64,000 nt of DNA from Vespula vulgaris (Eukaryota > Arthropoda > Insecta > Hymenoptera > Vespidae), in NCBI RefSeq assembly GCF_905475345.1, contig NC_066596.1, forward strand, positions 7,559,001 through 7,623,000, given 5' to 3'. A program made the translations under genes and the position numbers. The notes below the pieces were generated by a model. It saw only the letters and a list, made by a program, of their open reading frames with translations, was not told the origin of the DNA and ran no database searches. The stretch's first letter is position 1, and each line of letters opens with the position of its first letter. This document shows positions 1 through 9,990 of this stretch, piece after piece.

Positions 1-3000
1 CGCGATAGATCGCTTAACGCCGTTGTCGCGAGGACGTAGGACGTAACGTCGACGGTTTCATCGCGAGTACTCGCTTTCTCGTACATTAGAGAAACACGAT
101 CGAGAGCTCCATTGTCGGAAATAATTTCGCGGCTCGTCCTTTGTATCTATGTAAATCGTATTCGGCGTGCCGGCGGCCTCGATATCGTTTCCTACTCTCG
201 ATCCTTTCGACGTGTCGCGTCGAACCAGCAGGAGGAGAAATGCATCTAGAACTTGGATGTAGCGACAGCAACAATGGCAAGTTTTTATCGATGAGCCTGC
301 ATATTCGATGCCCCCCATTCTCACGTGTGAAATTCTATCGCTCTGACGGATGCTCCGCGGTACGAGATGATCCGTTGAAATATCTTTCTTTTCCGCGCCT
401 CTGCTCTTTATACCGTAAATGTACGGAATGTTTCATCGCTTTACGCGACCGATAGTGCGAGAGAGGGAGAGAGAGACTTCAAACGTGCGAAATGGGATAT
501 CCTTACGAGTACGTACGATACATTCCGCTTGAAATTTATCGAATTTAGAAATGGAAAATGCGAAGGAGTGCGACGTTACGAGTGTTACGTCGCGTTCGAT
601 CGATACAAAATATTAGGAGACGCGGAAAGCGCGTACGTACGATTGTCTCGTAACAAATGCGCTGGAATTAATCGTCCGAGTTCGAAAAGAAACGACCGAA
701 CGATCCTTTAACGTTCGCGAGGAAGAACGTCGTCGAGAGGTTGCATCGCGTCCTCGAAAAGCTACAACGATAACAAACAGGTCGTGAGATCGTTCCCGAA
801 TTCGTTCAATATTCGCGGTTGTTACTCGCGTCGCCGCCATTTTAACGCTAAAAATACAAACATATTTTTACTACGTCCGCCGATGCGACGAACCCTTGAA
901 AAAAAATCGCGTGAATCGTCGTAACGCTAATTCTCTTTCCGCGATCTCTTTGCAGTCGCGTGCGTTTGAATCTCCCTCTCTCCACGCGCATCGACCGGTT
1001 GTGGATTCTTTTCACTTTTTCTTTATCCTTCCTCTTTTTTATCGTCCCTCTCATCGAAAGCCCTTTCCTCTTCGTCTTCCTCTACGGCTCTTCTTATTTC
1101 TCTTCGTCCGACTTCGTCCTCTAGCGGCGACCCGACACCGCTTCTCTTTTAACGAAGCTTCGTTAATTATGGATCGAATGCACGAGAAGCCATTAACAAC
1201 TCGCTAAGACGAGCCACGTTGCGAGGAAGTAAGACGGTCGCGGCCGGCCGATGCGAACCAGATCGCTGGCCGAAGAGATTTCGATCCCGACATGAGAAGG
1301 AAGGAGAGAGTGCGATCTCGGGGACAGGGGCCGAGAAGAGAGAGAGAGAGAGAGCTGGAAAAGGAGATGATTTATACCGCTCGTGTTCCTACTTCTGCTC
1401 CGCTTCTTATTCCTCTTCTTCGAATCGTTTTCGAATCGGCGCGGCGCGGCGCTTCCATGAATCGAAGATGAGGTCTTGGTTAACTCGCTCGCGTTCCTTC
1501 TACGACACGCTCGTTATTTATGGCAACTGGGAAACTCTCGCGCAGATCCGTGCGTCGATTTTGTAAATTAAGACATCTCCGATCTCTCGAATGAGATTCT
1601 TTCCAACTTGGAAAAAGATAAAGAAAAAAGTAAGTGCGCGAGAGGAGGAGATAACGAAAGGAAATCAGGTTAAAAGTTCGGCAAAATATAATAGTCAAAT
1701 ATAATTCTCTCTGCGCGGCGCCGCTATTGATTTTATCTATTTTCTTTCGCGAGCACTTCAATCCGACTTCTCTCGAGAAAGTAAAATATCGAAAATTTTC
1801 TTCGCTTCGACTTTGGATCAATCGAGGCAACTTTTTAATATTAATCTCGGTTTCTCATCGATTCGTTTATGGTACGCGTTCGAGGGAGAGAGAGAGAGGG
1901 AGATCTTTATTGGTGATTTTACGAGCACCTCGACGTCTAAATTAATTCCGAGCCGGACTTGGTCTTAACGACCTCTCCTTGAAAATATACTTCTTGCCTT
2001 ATAAACTTTCTTGGCTCGATCTTAGTTATTTCATTTTACTTTTCGTCTTATCGTAGTTTCCGTACTTGAATTCGTCGTTTAAACGGTTTACCATTCATAC
2101 GCATAGATATATATCTTATAAGCGTAACGTCAATACCGATCGAATAATCGTTCTCACGGAACTTTGGGTAACGCGACTCGGAATCTTTTTCAAGGTAAGA
2201 ACGTAAGGTCTGCGAGGTTAAGGTCTAGGGTAATCCCTCGATTCGAGAAGGAAGGAACGAATCTGGTGGCGAGTTTTAGCGCGACGAGCCCGGACTCGTA
2301 ATAGATTCGCATGGCGCGTTGCCAGCGAACGAGGCGCCGCTGCCACCGATGACCAATAAATAACGGAAAATCGCCACGAGATTCGGACTATTTACGAGCG
2401 AATCCCTTTTCTTTCTTCGTCTCTCCTCCCTTCTCCGACTCCCTCTCTCTCCCCGCTCCGTTGCGCAACCCTCGGCGTGTACAGTGACCGTCGAAAATTC
2501 TCCAAAATCGTGTGATGGACGATTTTTTCAAGAGCGAAAGAGCGGATAAATTTGGTATACGCGCACGCCTATCCTATTTACGTCGCACATATCCTGTAGA
2601 AATATCTTTGAGAAGCCATTTCTTCCTATTTCAAAGATACCAAACGTTTGGATCAATTCGGTACGCGCTTCCTTTTCGATACGCTTTGTTTCGTTTTAAA
2701 GGAAAATGGTCCAACGCGAAAAAGGGCGCGGAAAAGGGCGTCGTCGTATGACGAGTGCTCGCGTTTAGCTGAAAAATAAACGTACGGTTTCGTCGTTAAC
2801 GCGCGCACGTACTCGTCTAGTGGACCATCGTATTTAAAAGTACATCGGAGTTCCTGCTTACATTTCTCGAGCCAGTACCTTTCTCCTCTTGTAACATAAA
2901 CAATCGCTAAAGTGGTCCCACTCGTGCGCTCGATTCGAATCGGCCATCAAATTGTTCTGATAAATTCGCTCGAATAACGTACCAAAACACAAAAGTTCGA

Positions 3001-4236
3001 TCGACGAAATACTCCAAGACCACTCGATCGTAGGTTATATTTTAATGTAATTGCTTTATCGCGTTTAAATCAACGCGTTCGAATAGAAATTCCCTCGGGA
3101 CATTATCGTGCAGTGCAATCGGTTTACGCGAATTCATTTGTCCTCTCAATGTCGTGATTGCGCGAAAATGACCTTTGCCACCCGATGATATTTCGTCTAC
3201 CGGTTACACTCCCGTATAATCGCGTACACTATGGATATCGCTAAAAATCGCTGCAACTCTTTCTCTTCCCTTTTTTTTTTCTTCTTCTATAAACGTCATT
3301 ATGGATAGTTCGTTACGCACGGTTTCGCGATAAAATACCGAACAAATAAAGAAACGATTCGGAGGTCCTTCGTAACGGTTAATTGCCGTTAATGGACCAC
3401 GGTCTATGTACAACAGTGGATATTGGACGGCGCCAGACAATTAACTTGAATAAATTCGAAGAAGTTCGGACGAGGAGGAGGGTGAATACGGACGAGTGAA
3501 CTTTAATTGCTTGCTTGGCTACATAATAAATGACATCGCAGACACCGTGCCAAGTCGGAAGAAAAATTACTCGACCACCCGTTCCCCCACTCTCCCTCTC
3601 CTGCCGATTTTCAATTGGACCTCCTCGACTCTATCCGCCGCTAAAATCATCGGATTTCTTCCTTCGTTTAATAGATATTATCCCGGTGCCGTTCGATATT
3701 AAGAATCTCGCGAAAGAGTCTCTATTGATTTTACCTAACGACTTCGATAGCGTAATTACTTTCACGTGGAGTATTACCAAGAACAAAGTACGCCTTCTGA
3801 TTTCATTCCGATTATATTAGAGGAAAGAGGTAGGAAAATTGTTGCTTTTAAGGATAATGAAATACGTATTAAAAAGGACGGCCGAACAATGCTTTTAATT
3901 GAGTACACGAAGAACGATCCTTCTTCTTTCCTCGATATCGTTACAAAGTAATAAAGCAAGTATTTGTTCTTCGACAGATATTACTTTATTAAATTAATCC
4001 TACTCGTTGAGATGAGAGAGAGAGGGGGGGGGGGCAAGAAAAAACAAAGAACGGAGCTGAAGGTATTTAACTTAATTATGTAGGTCGCGTGTGTAATTTT
4101 CTTCTTCGGATTCGCGACGATCTCTTCCACCCCTTAAAGGAGTACGATAAAAGACGTTAAAACGAGACGGTATCTATCGAGACGAACGCAAGGCAAGGAC
4201 GTTCGCAACGATCGTTAATCGGTCTTCTCTTTTCAG
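1..4236. other. Dystrophin upstream intron or 5' flank, no exon found
   Basis: Open frames here are short and low in complexity, and none resembles a spectrin repeat. Small (GA)n patches occur at 1339-1355 and 1884-1900, and an 11-G run at 4024-4034. A promoter-like stretch sits at 2405-2520: a pyrimidine-rich run, then ACAGTGACC, then a short ATG frame at 2515. That frame does not splice in phase to the exon at 4237, so I do not call it a first exon. Confidence 0.6.
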
Positions 4237-4496
4237 AAAATATGTGTCTTCCAAAAGTGTCTCGAGGATCTCTCGTCCCGCATGGCAGCAGCCGAGGCGA
4301 TCCAAAGCGGTTGGCAAAATCCGAGTGATGCGAACGAGGCGTCGGAAATGCTCGAACAGTTGCAAAAGTTTGGCGAACGATTGGTACCCATTCAGAGGAA
4401 CATCGAGGATACGAACGATCAAGCTAGCGTTTTCGCGTCGAGCAGCGTCATCGTTTCTCACGCCCTTTTGGCTAAACTCGAAGATCTCAATAGCAG
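4237..4496 (+). CDS. Dys: Dys exon: end of last spectrin repeat
   Basis: The acceptor is TTTTCAG at 4230-4236 and the donor is the GT at 4497, which opens a run of GTAC repeats. The exon enters in phase 0 (KICVFQKC...) and leaves two bases. The helical, heptad-like sequence (EMLEQLQKFGERL, LLAKLEDLNSR) fits the final spectrin-type repeat that precedes the WW domain. The first methionine inside it, at 4282, could only serve as a start for a short isoform; I see no independent support for that. Confidence 0.9.
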
Positions 4497-7400
4497 GTAC
4501 GTACGTACGTACGCGGATTACTTGCGTACTCGACAATAAGATACGTACTTATCCTACGGTACCTCGAACTCGTTCGGAGAAAGTATTGCGAGAAAGTATT
4601 AATTTCCTTTTTGAAAGTTTCCAAACGAATAAGGTGTCGCGTAAACTCGCGAGAGATAAATGCATAAATACGATGCGCAACGTTTATCGATTACGATTAC
4701 GCTCTCGTTTCTTCCCATTCCCCCCGACATTTCCGCTCGTAAAAGATTTCTGAATATATGCGAGATACCCGCGTTAACGTTACTTCATTTTCTCTGTTTT
4801 CGTAGATGGAAGGTGCTGCAAGTGGCGGTTGACGAGCGTTACAAGTTGCTAAGCGGATTTGGAAAGGACGGCAGCACTCCTGGTAGTCAGGCTTTCCTCG
4901 CGAGCAGCGTGGAACTACCATGGGAGAGAGCCCTCACGCCCGCCAAAGTGCCTTACTATATCAAGTAATCGCTACTTCTTACCTTTCCTTTCCTATTCGA
5001 TCGTTTCGATCGTTCGAACGTATCTGGTACCTTTGGCCTGCTTCGAATCGTAATACCTCGTTCGACATTCGATTTCGAAGCAAATATTTAAAAAAAAGAA
5101 AGGAACTTTTTCAACGCTCCTTCCAACACTTTCGAACCTTTCCCTTGGACGCGTTGATTTCTCTCGTAATATTCTCCCAAAGTTATAAAATTCTTCCGAA
5201 GGAGTAAGAATCGAATATCGTCGAATTGCAGCCACCAACTGGAGACGACGCATTGGGATCATCCGAAAATGATCGAGCTGATGTCCTCGCTGGCGGATCT
5301 GAACGAAGTTCGCTTTTCGGCGTACAGAACCGCGATGAAATTGCGCACCGTGCAGAAACGATTGTGCCGTGAGTAGACGCTTCTACATGTAATGTGTAAT
5401 CGTCGATCATCGAATAATACGTCTCGTAGTCACCGATCACGATATTCCATCTTTCTTTCGCAGTGGATCTGTTGAGCCTTTCCACCGCTTTGGAGCAATT
5501 CGATTCGCACGGTCTACGCGCGCAGAACGACAAACTGATAGACATTCCCGATATGGTGACCGTTTTGACGTCGCTCTACGAGATCATAGCGGCTGACAAT
5601 CCGACCCAAGTATCCGTACCTCTGTGCATCGATCTGGCGATAAATTGGCTCCTTAACGTATACGACAGGTGAGCTCGTTGGCTTGGTAAAACGGACATTA
5701 GCAACCACGCCGGAAGAGATATCTCGCGCCGAAGCCTTATTTCGGAAAAGAGAAAAGTAGTATCGCCTTTCGGAAAACGTATCTGTCTTTCGGCGAGAAA
5801 GCTCCGATTCTAAAGAGACTCAAAATATTCGTTTCAGTCAACGAACCGGTCAAATTCGCGTGCTGTCCTTCAAAGTCGGCCTGGTGCTGCTTTGCAAGGG
5901 CCACCTGGAAGAAAAGTACAGATGTGAGTATATCCTATTCGTCGTTGTTCCAACGAGGAACGCGCGAGGATGAGATTCGTGTAATCAAAGTCCAAAGGCG
6001 AAAGGTCGAAGGTCGTCCCGCTCATCGATCGTCTTGTCCATTTTTCAGATCTGTTTCGACTAATCGCCGATCCTAATAGACTGGTGGATCAACGAAAATT
6101 GGGATTACTGTTGCACGATTGCATACAAGTACCGAGACAATTGGGCGAAGTGGCAGCCTTTGGCGGATCCAATATCGAGCCGAGCGTACGTAGTTGTTTC
6201 GAGAAAGCAGGAAAGGACAAGAACGAGATCGAGGCCGTACACTTTCTCAGTTGGCTCCAACAAGAACCGCAGAGCATGGTGTGGTTGCCTGTACTTCATC
6301 GACTCTCCGCTGCCGAGAGCGCCAAGCATCAGGCAAAGTGCAACATCTGTAAAGAATATCCGATTATAGGTTTCAGGTAAGACCATTCGATCTGTCCGTC
6401 CAATCCCCTCGTACGGAGGGGAGAACGAGGATCGGAGATCGAGAAATTCTTCTAACCGTTACTCCTCCGATTACTTTTCGCAGATATCGATGTTTGAAGT
6501 GCTTCAACTTCGACATGTGCCAGAATTGCTTCTTCTCCGGTCGAAAAGCGAAGAACCACAAATTGACCCATCCGATGCAGGAATATTGCACGGCTGTAAA
6601 TATATCGTAGTATATTATTATGAATTGGCCAAGGCCATCGATTGGGAATAGGGGTTAATATTGGAAAAATACTACTGGATGTAGAAACGACGTAGCACGG
6701 GGCTCGTAACTACGTTCTAATTATTTTCCTAATTATTTTCTCTCTTCGACAGACAACCTCGGGCGAGGACGTGCGAGACTTTACGAGAGCGCTACGCAAC
6801 AAATTCAAGTCGAAGCGGTACTTCAAGAAACATCCCAGAGTCGGATATCTGCCGGTACAAACCGTGCTCGAGGGAGACGCGTTGGAAAGTCCAGCGCCCT
6901 CGCCGCAGCACAGCTCGCTCAGTCAGGACATGCACTCTCGTTTAGAGATGTACGCGTCTCGGCTGGCCGAGGTGGAATTGTCCCGTACGAGAAGCAACTC
7001 CACTCCGGACAGCGACGACGAACACCAGTTGATAGCCCATTACTGTCAGAGTTTGAACGGCGGTGACAACGTTAACGTACCTAGAAGTCCGGTACAAGTT
7101 ATGGCGGCAATCGATGCCGAGCAAAGGGAGGAACTCGAAGCGATGATACGCGAGCTCGAGGAAGAAAACGCGACGTTGCAGGCCGAATACGAGAGGCTGC
7201 GTTCCAAACAGACGCCAGGATCGACCCCCGAAGATGGCCATGGCACGAGACAACCCGATTGCGATATGATCGCGGAGGCTAAATTGTTGAGGCAGCACAA
7301 AGGAAGATTGGAGGCCCGTATGCAAATACTCGAAGATCACAATCGCCAGTTGGAGGCACAGCTGCAGAGACTCAGGCAATTGTTGGACGAGGTAACTTTG

Positions 7401-8068
7401 CGCTTATCTCCCTCCTATAATACTCGTACTTATTTAGAACGCGCTCGAGCCCTACTACTCCTTCTGGTTACCTCGATAAAGAAAAAGTTAACTCTGTTCA
7501 ACAGCCGAACGCTTCCTCGCCCTCGAAGACGGGAACTCTACAAATTCGAAGCGTTACCGCGTCTCAATTGGCGACCGATTCGCCAGGGAAAATAAACGGC
7601 CATTACCACGACTCTCCAGGTACTGTGTTATCATGCGATTCGTATAAATTGTCATCGTTTAGACGTCGATTCTATTAAAACGCCGCACATCCGATATCGG
7701 TGATCGTTAACACTGGCCGACACTTTAACCGATTAACACTTATTGTTGTGTCATTTACGATTTTTATGGTAAAGTATAAATCGATGTCATCCGATATGTG
7801 TGTACCTAGCAACGCGTCTACGTCAACGACGCGTAAAAATGTCATTGAAAATATCTAACGATCAAGACGTTTCTTAAGTTTCTGCTTATCGCCATTGGGT
7901 ATATGGTATAGGTGGTGGAGGCTCGAACGAGGGCAGAGTGGGCAGCTTAGAGAGACCACCACCCCCGCCGCATTCTCACAGTAATCTCTTGAATATGGCA
8001 GGTTCGTTCCAAATTTCGTCATCTTCATTTCCATTCTCTCTCTCTCTCTCTCTCTCTACATACGTATA

Positions 8069-8117
<49 letters not shown>

Positions 8118-8769
8118 ATGTTACATGCGTACATGTATACGTATATGTATATATCCGTAGGTATCAGAAATAACCGAGAAGCTTTGCTTTTCAATCTTTG
8201 AGGGCTTTGACCATCTATCAAAGTTGTCGCATTCATCGTTGCGTTTGTTTACCGTCAGTATCCATTTTAGTATTTCATCTACCTCGGTGTATACCTTTTT
8301 CGATACACATTGCGTAATAGCATCTTTGCATATCTGGTCAAGCCTGGCCGAGCTTCGATAAATGATTATTAAGTTATATACGCGTCGCTTGGCTCCTTTG
8401 AGATTCAGCATGCCATTGACAAAACTTTTTTGCTTTCACGCTACAGGTTGGATGTAAGGTAAGGGCAGGTTTTCATCTTTAACGCGCGCACACATTGTAT
8501 TCATCTTCTTTAATCGTCTTCCGTTCTTTCGACAGAAATTAACGTAATCGACAACATTGTGCTTAAATCGTATGCGAGAAAAAGAAAATAACATTGTCTT
8601 ACTTGGATAATACGTGTACGTTAAATTAATGAAATTGTTACTCACCTTTACAAATTTCGTTATCAAAGGTGACCTTGGAAAGGCCGTCGGGGAATTAGTA
8701 GCAGTGATGACCAGTGAAGATTCATCCAAGACAAATGGTCAGGGTGCACCGCCTCCGGCTTTCAAGTAA
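4237..8769 (+). CDS. Dys: Dystrophin, C-terminal part (11 coding exons, 5' end outside the window or unidentified)
   Basis: Dystrophin links cortical actin to the membrane dystroglycan/syntrophin complex in muscle and neurons. Coding exons are 4237-4496, 4806-4964, 5232-5368, 5464-5668, 5838-5923, 6049-6376, 6484-6595, 6753-7391, 7505-7619, 7912-8001 and 8669-8769. All introns are GT-AG and the phases join without a break into 743 codons plus TAA. In order the product has the end of a spectrin repeat (residues 1-110), a WW domain (W126, W148, P151), the two EF-hand-like regions (about 160-370), a ZZ zinc finger (about 378-425), two coiled-coil segments (about 548-581 and 601-642) and a short Pro-rich tail ending PPPAFK. 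The segments LLLHD, PRQLGEVAAFGGSNIEPSVR and MVWLPVLHR are dystrophin-family signatures. The actin-binding domain and most spectrin repeats are absent, so this is the 3' part of a long gene or a short Dp-type isoform. Identity is very secure; the 5' limit is not. Confidence 0.96.
4806..4964 (+). CDS. Dys: Dys exon: spectrin-repeat end and first half of WW domain
   Basis: The acceptor is TTTTCGTAG ending at 4805 and the donor is GTAATC at 4965. The exon encodes WKVLQVAVDERYKLL, then a linker, then LPWERALTPAKVPYYI, the first two strands of the WW domain with the first conserved Trp. The domain is completed by the next exon. Confidence 0.93.
5232..5368 (+). CDS. Dys: Dys exon: second half of WW domain and start of EF-hand region
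   Basis: The exon follows GAATTGCAG and ends before GTGAGT. It encodes NHQLETTHWDHPKM, which supplies the second WW-domain Trp and the closing Pro. With the neighbouring EF region this binds the PPxY tail of dystroglycan. It continues into MSSLADLNEVRFSAYRTAMK, the start of the cysteine-rich EF-hand-like region. Confidence 0.95.
5464..5668 (+). CDS. Dys: Dys exon: EF-hand-like region 1
   Basis: The exon lies between CTTTCGCAG and GTGAGC. It encodes LDLLSLSTALEQFDSHGL to LAINWLLNVYDR, the first EF-hand-like unit of the dystrophin WW-EF-ZZ module. In dystrophins these EF folds pack against the WW domain and are not thought to be strong calcium binders. Confidence 0.94.
5838..5923 (+). CDS. Dys: Dys exon: EF-hand-like region, short 86-bp exon
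   Basis: The exon follows CGTTTCAG and ends before GTGAGT. It encodes QRTGQIRVLSFKVGLVLL and CKGHLEEKYR, a highly conserved dystrophin/dystrobrevin stretch between the EF-hand-like units. Confidence 0.94.
6049..6376 (+). CDS. Dys: Dys exon: second EF-hand-like region and start of ZZ finger
   Basis: The exon follows CATTTTTCAG and ends before GTAAGA. It contains the family signatures LGLLLHDCIQVPRQLGE and GGSNIEPSVRSCF, then EPQSMVWLPVLHR, and ends with CNICKEYPIIGF. The latter gives the first two zinc ligands (C380 and C383 in window numbering) of the ZZ domain. Confidence 0.96.
6484..6595 (+). CDS. Dys: Dys exon: ZZ zinc finger
   Basis: The exon encodes YRCLKCFNFDMCQNCFFSG to HPMQEYCTA. 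The ligands C395, C398, C404, C407, H417 and H421 complete the ZZ-type zinc finger begun in the previous exon; this finger stabilises dystroglycan binding. The donor is GTAAAT at 6596 and the phase at the end is 0. Confidence 0.95.
6753..7391 (+). CDS. Dys: Dys exon: post-ZZ region and coiled coils (largest exon, 639 bp)
   Basis: The exon follows CTCTTCGACAG and ends before GTAACT. It starts TTSGEDVRDFTRALRNKFK, then KHPRVGYLPVQTVLEGD, the classic sequence just after the dystrophin ZZ domain. After a Ser/Pro-rich spacer come two leucine-heptad segments (AEQREELEAMIRELEEEN and HKGRLEARMQILEDHNRQL). These are the coiled coils that bind dystrobrevin, with the syntrophin-binding area just before them. 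Confidence 0.95.
7505..7619 (+). CDS. Dys: Dys exon: C-terminal linker
   Basis: The acceptor is TTCAACAG ending at 7504 and the donor is GTACTG at 7620. The reading frame PNASSPSKTGTLQIRSVTA to INGHYHDSP is set by the phases on both sides. The sequence is low in hydrophobics and Ser/Thr-rich, as expected for the tail after the coiled coils. Confidence 0.85.
7912..8001 (+). CDS. Dys: Dys exon: proline-rich tail
   Basis: The acceptor is TATGGTATAG ending at 7911. The exon encodes GGGSNEGRVGSLERPPPPP then HSHSNLLNMA. The donor is GTTCGT at 8002, which is weak, but the next exon joins in phase to give NMAGDLGKAVGELV, a typical dystrophin-family C-terminal sequence. That supports the junction. 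Confidence 0.85.
8035..8155. repeat. (CT)n followed by (GT)n/(TA)n in the last Dys intron
   Basis: The run has (CT)11, GTGTGT, about 16 TA units, then interrupted TATG/TACATG units. It is right after the weak donor of the penultimate exon. Confidence 0.95.
8669..8769 (+). CDS. Dys: Dys last coding exon with stop codon
   Basis: The acceptor is TATCAAAG ending at 8668, with little pyrimidine run. The exon encodes GDLGKAVGELVAVMTSED to GAPPPAFK and ends in TAA at 8767-8769. The motif GDLGKAVGELV fits the extreme C-terminus of arthropod dystrophins. Confidence 0.88.
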
Positions 8770-9082
8770 CGACGGGGGACGCAAGCCTTCGTGCTAAACT
8801 ATTTTCATCGACGTCTCGATACGCACGAAGATGGAAGAAGGAAGGCGTTAGTTATCAAGCGCTGATATATCATCGGCTTTACAATATCAAGAAAACATAA
8901 TCTTAAGCACGAATGATCGATATCGTCAAATTTTTGGCTCTAATGCATATCAGAAAAGACAAGAGCATATGGTATATAGTATAAACGATTTGTCGCGCAA
9001 ACGCAGGACCAGGAGACTCGCCATAGTGGTTTTTTCTATTTTATAAGTTTTGATATATACCATTGTATAGCTGAATTTTGTG

Positions 9083-9088
9083 AATAAA
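9083..9088 (+). terminator. Candidate poly(A) signal, proximal, of Dys
   Basis: AATAAA lies 314 bases after the stop codon and is followed within 30 bases by a T/G-rich stretch. It would give a short 3' UTR. Confidence 0.5.
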
Positions 9089-9578
9089 GACTAATAATGG
9101 GTTCTTTGGCTTTGGCGATCTCCTGATAAGTGCGAAACTTTAACTACATACATATTGATACGTCATATCATGGAAAGCAAAAGAGAGAGAAAAAAGCAAA
9201 AGAAAAGAAACGAAATTCTAATCGTAACGAAGATCCAAAGGGAAGAAGAAAAATAAATCGTTATATGCTTGCTAGCTGAACTATACGAGAGGAAAATATA
9301 ATGAATTATAATAAGTAACACGATTGAAAAAACAAACACACACGCAAACACACATACACGCACACAGGAACGAGTAAACGTCACACGTACGAGAATATCA
9401 TTAACAATGCATGCGAAAAAAGTAATAAAAACAATGTATCAAATTGCATATTCTATAAATCGTAGGCTATATCACATACCCATTCTGTTCACTGCCACGG
9501 GCTCTCTTCCTCGACATAACTGAGAAAAGACAGACGCACGAGTGATTTTAGATTGATACGCGCGATTTTGGAGGGGAG

Positions 9579-9599
9579 GAGAGAGAGAGAGAGAGAGAG
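9579..9599. repeat. (GA)n microsatellite
   Basis: Ten GA units within the presumed Dys 3' UTR. Confidence 0.9.
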
Positions 9600-9984
9600 G
9601 TACTCCATTGTACCCAATTGGCCGCGATTTTCGAGTTTACGTCGTTACAATGTTTATTTACGTACACGCCAAAACACACACGTACACAAATTCGCGTGCA
9701 CGCATATAGAATACACGTACACACACAGGTTGAGAACATTTTCTATTCGATGATATAAAGAACGTAGCAGGGAGAAAGAGGGACGTGCATTGCGACTTTC
9801 GAGTTTATTTTTTATCCAATTACGTCAGTTTTCCTATTTTTTAACAAACACAAATGGCAATGTCTCTTATTTAAGCACGCCGAATGTTACTTATATATTT
9901 AAGAGTATATCGATAAGTATCTAATTTACAAACTGACATCATCTCGTAGATCGTATTCTGATATGTAATAAAAGTTGTCTAGAA

Positions 9985-9990
9985 AATAAA
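9985..9990 (+). terminator. Candidate poly(A) signal, distal, of Dys
   Basis: Two AATAAA hexamers (9967 and 9985) are followed by TGTCGTGTTTT, a typical downstream GU-rich element. It is the best candidate for the long Dys transcript end. Confidence 0.45.

Noticed and set aside
2512..2751. Possible dystrophin first exon starting at the ATG at 2515
   Set aside because: The only nearby donor leaves one extra base, so it would not join the exon at 4237 in phase.
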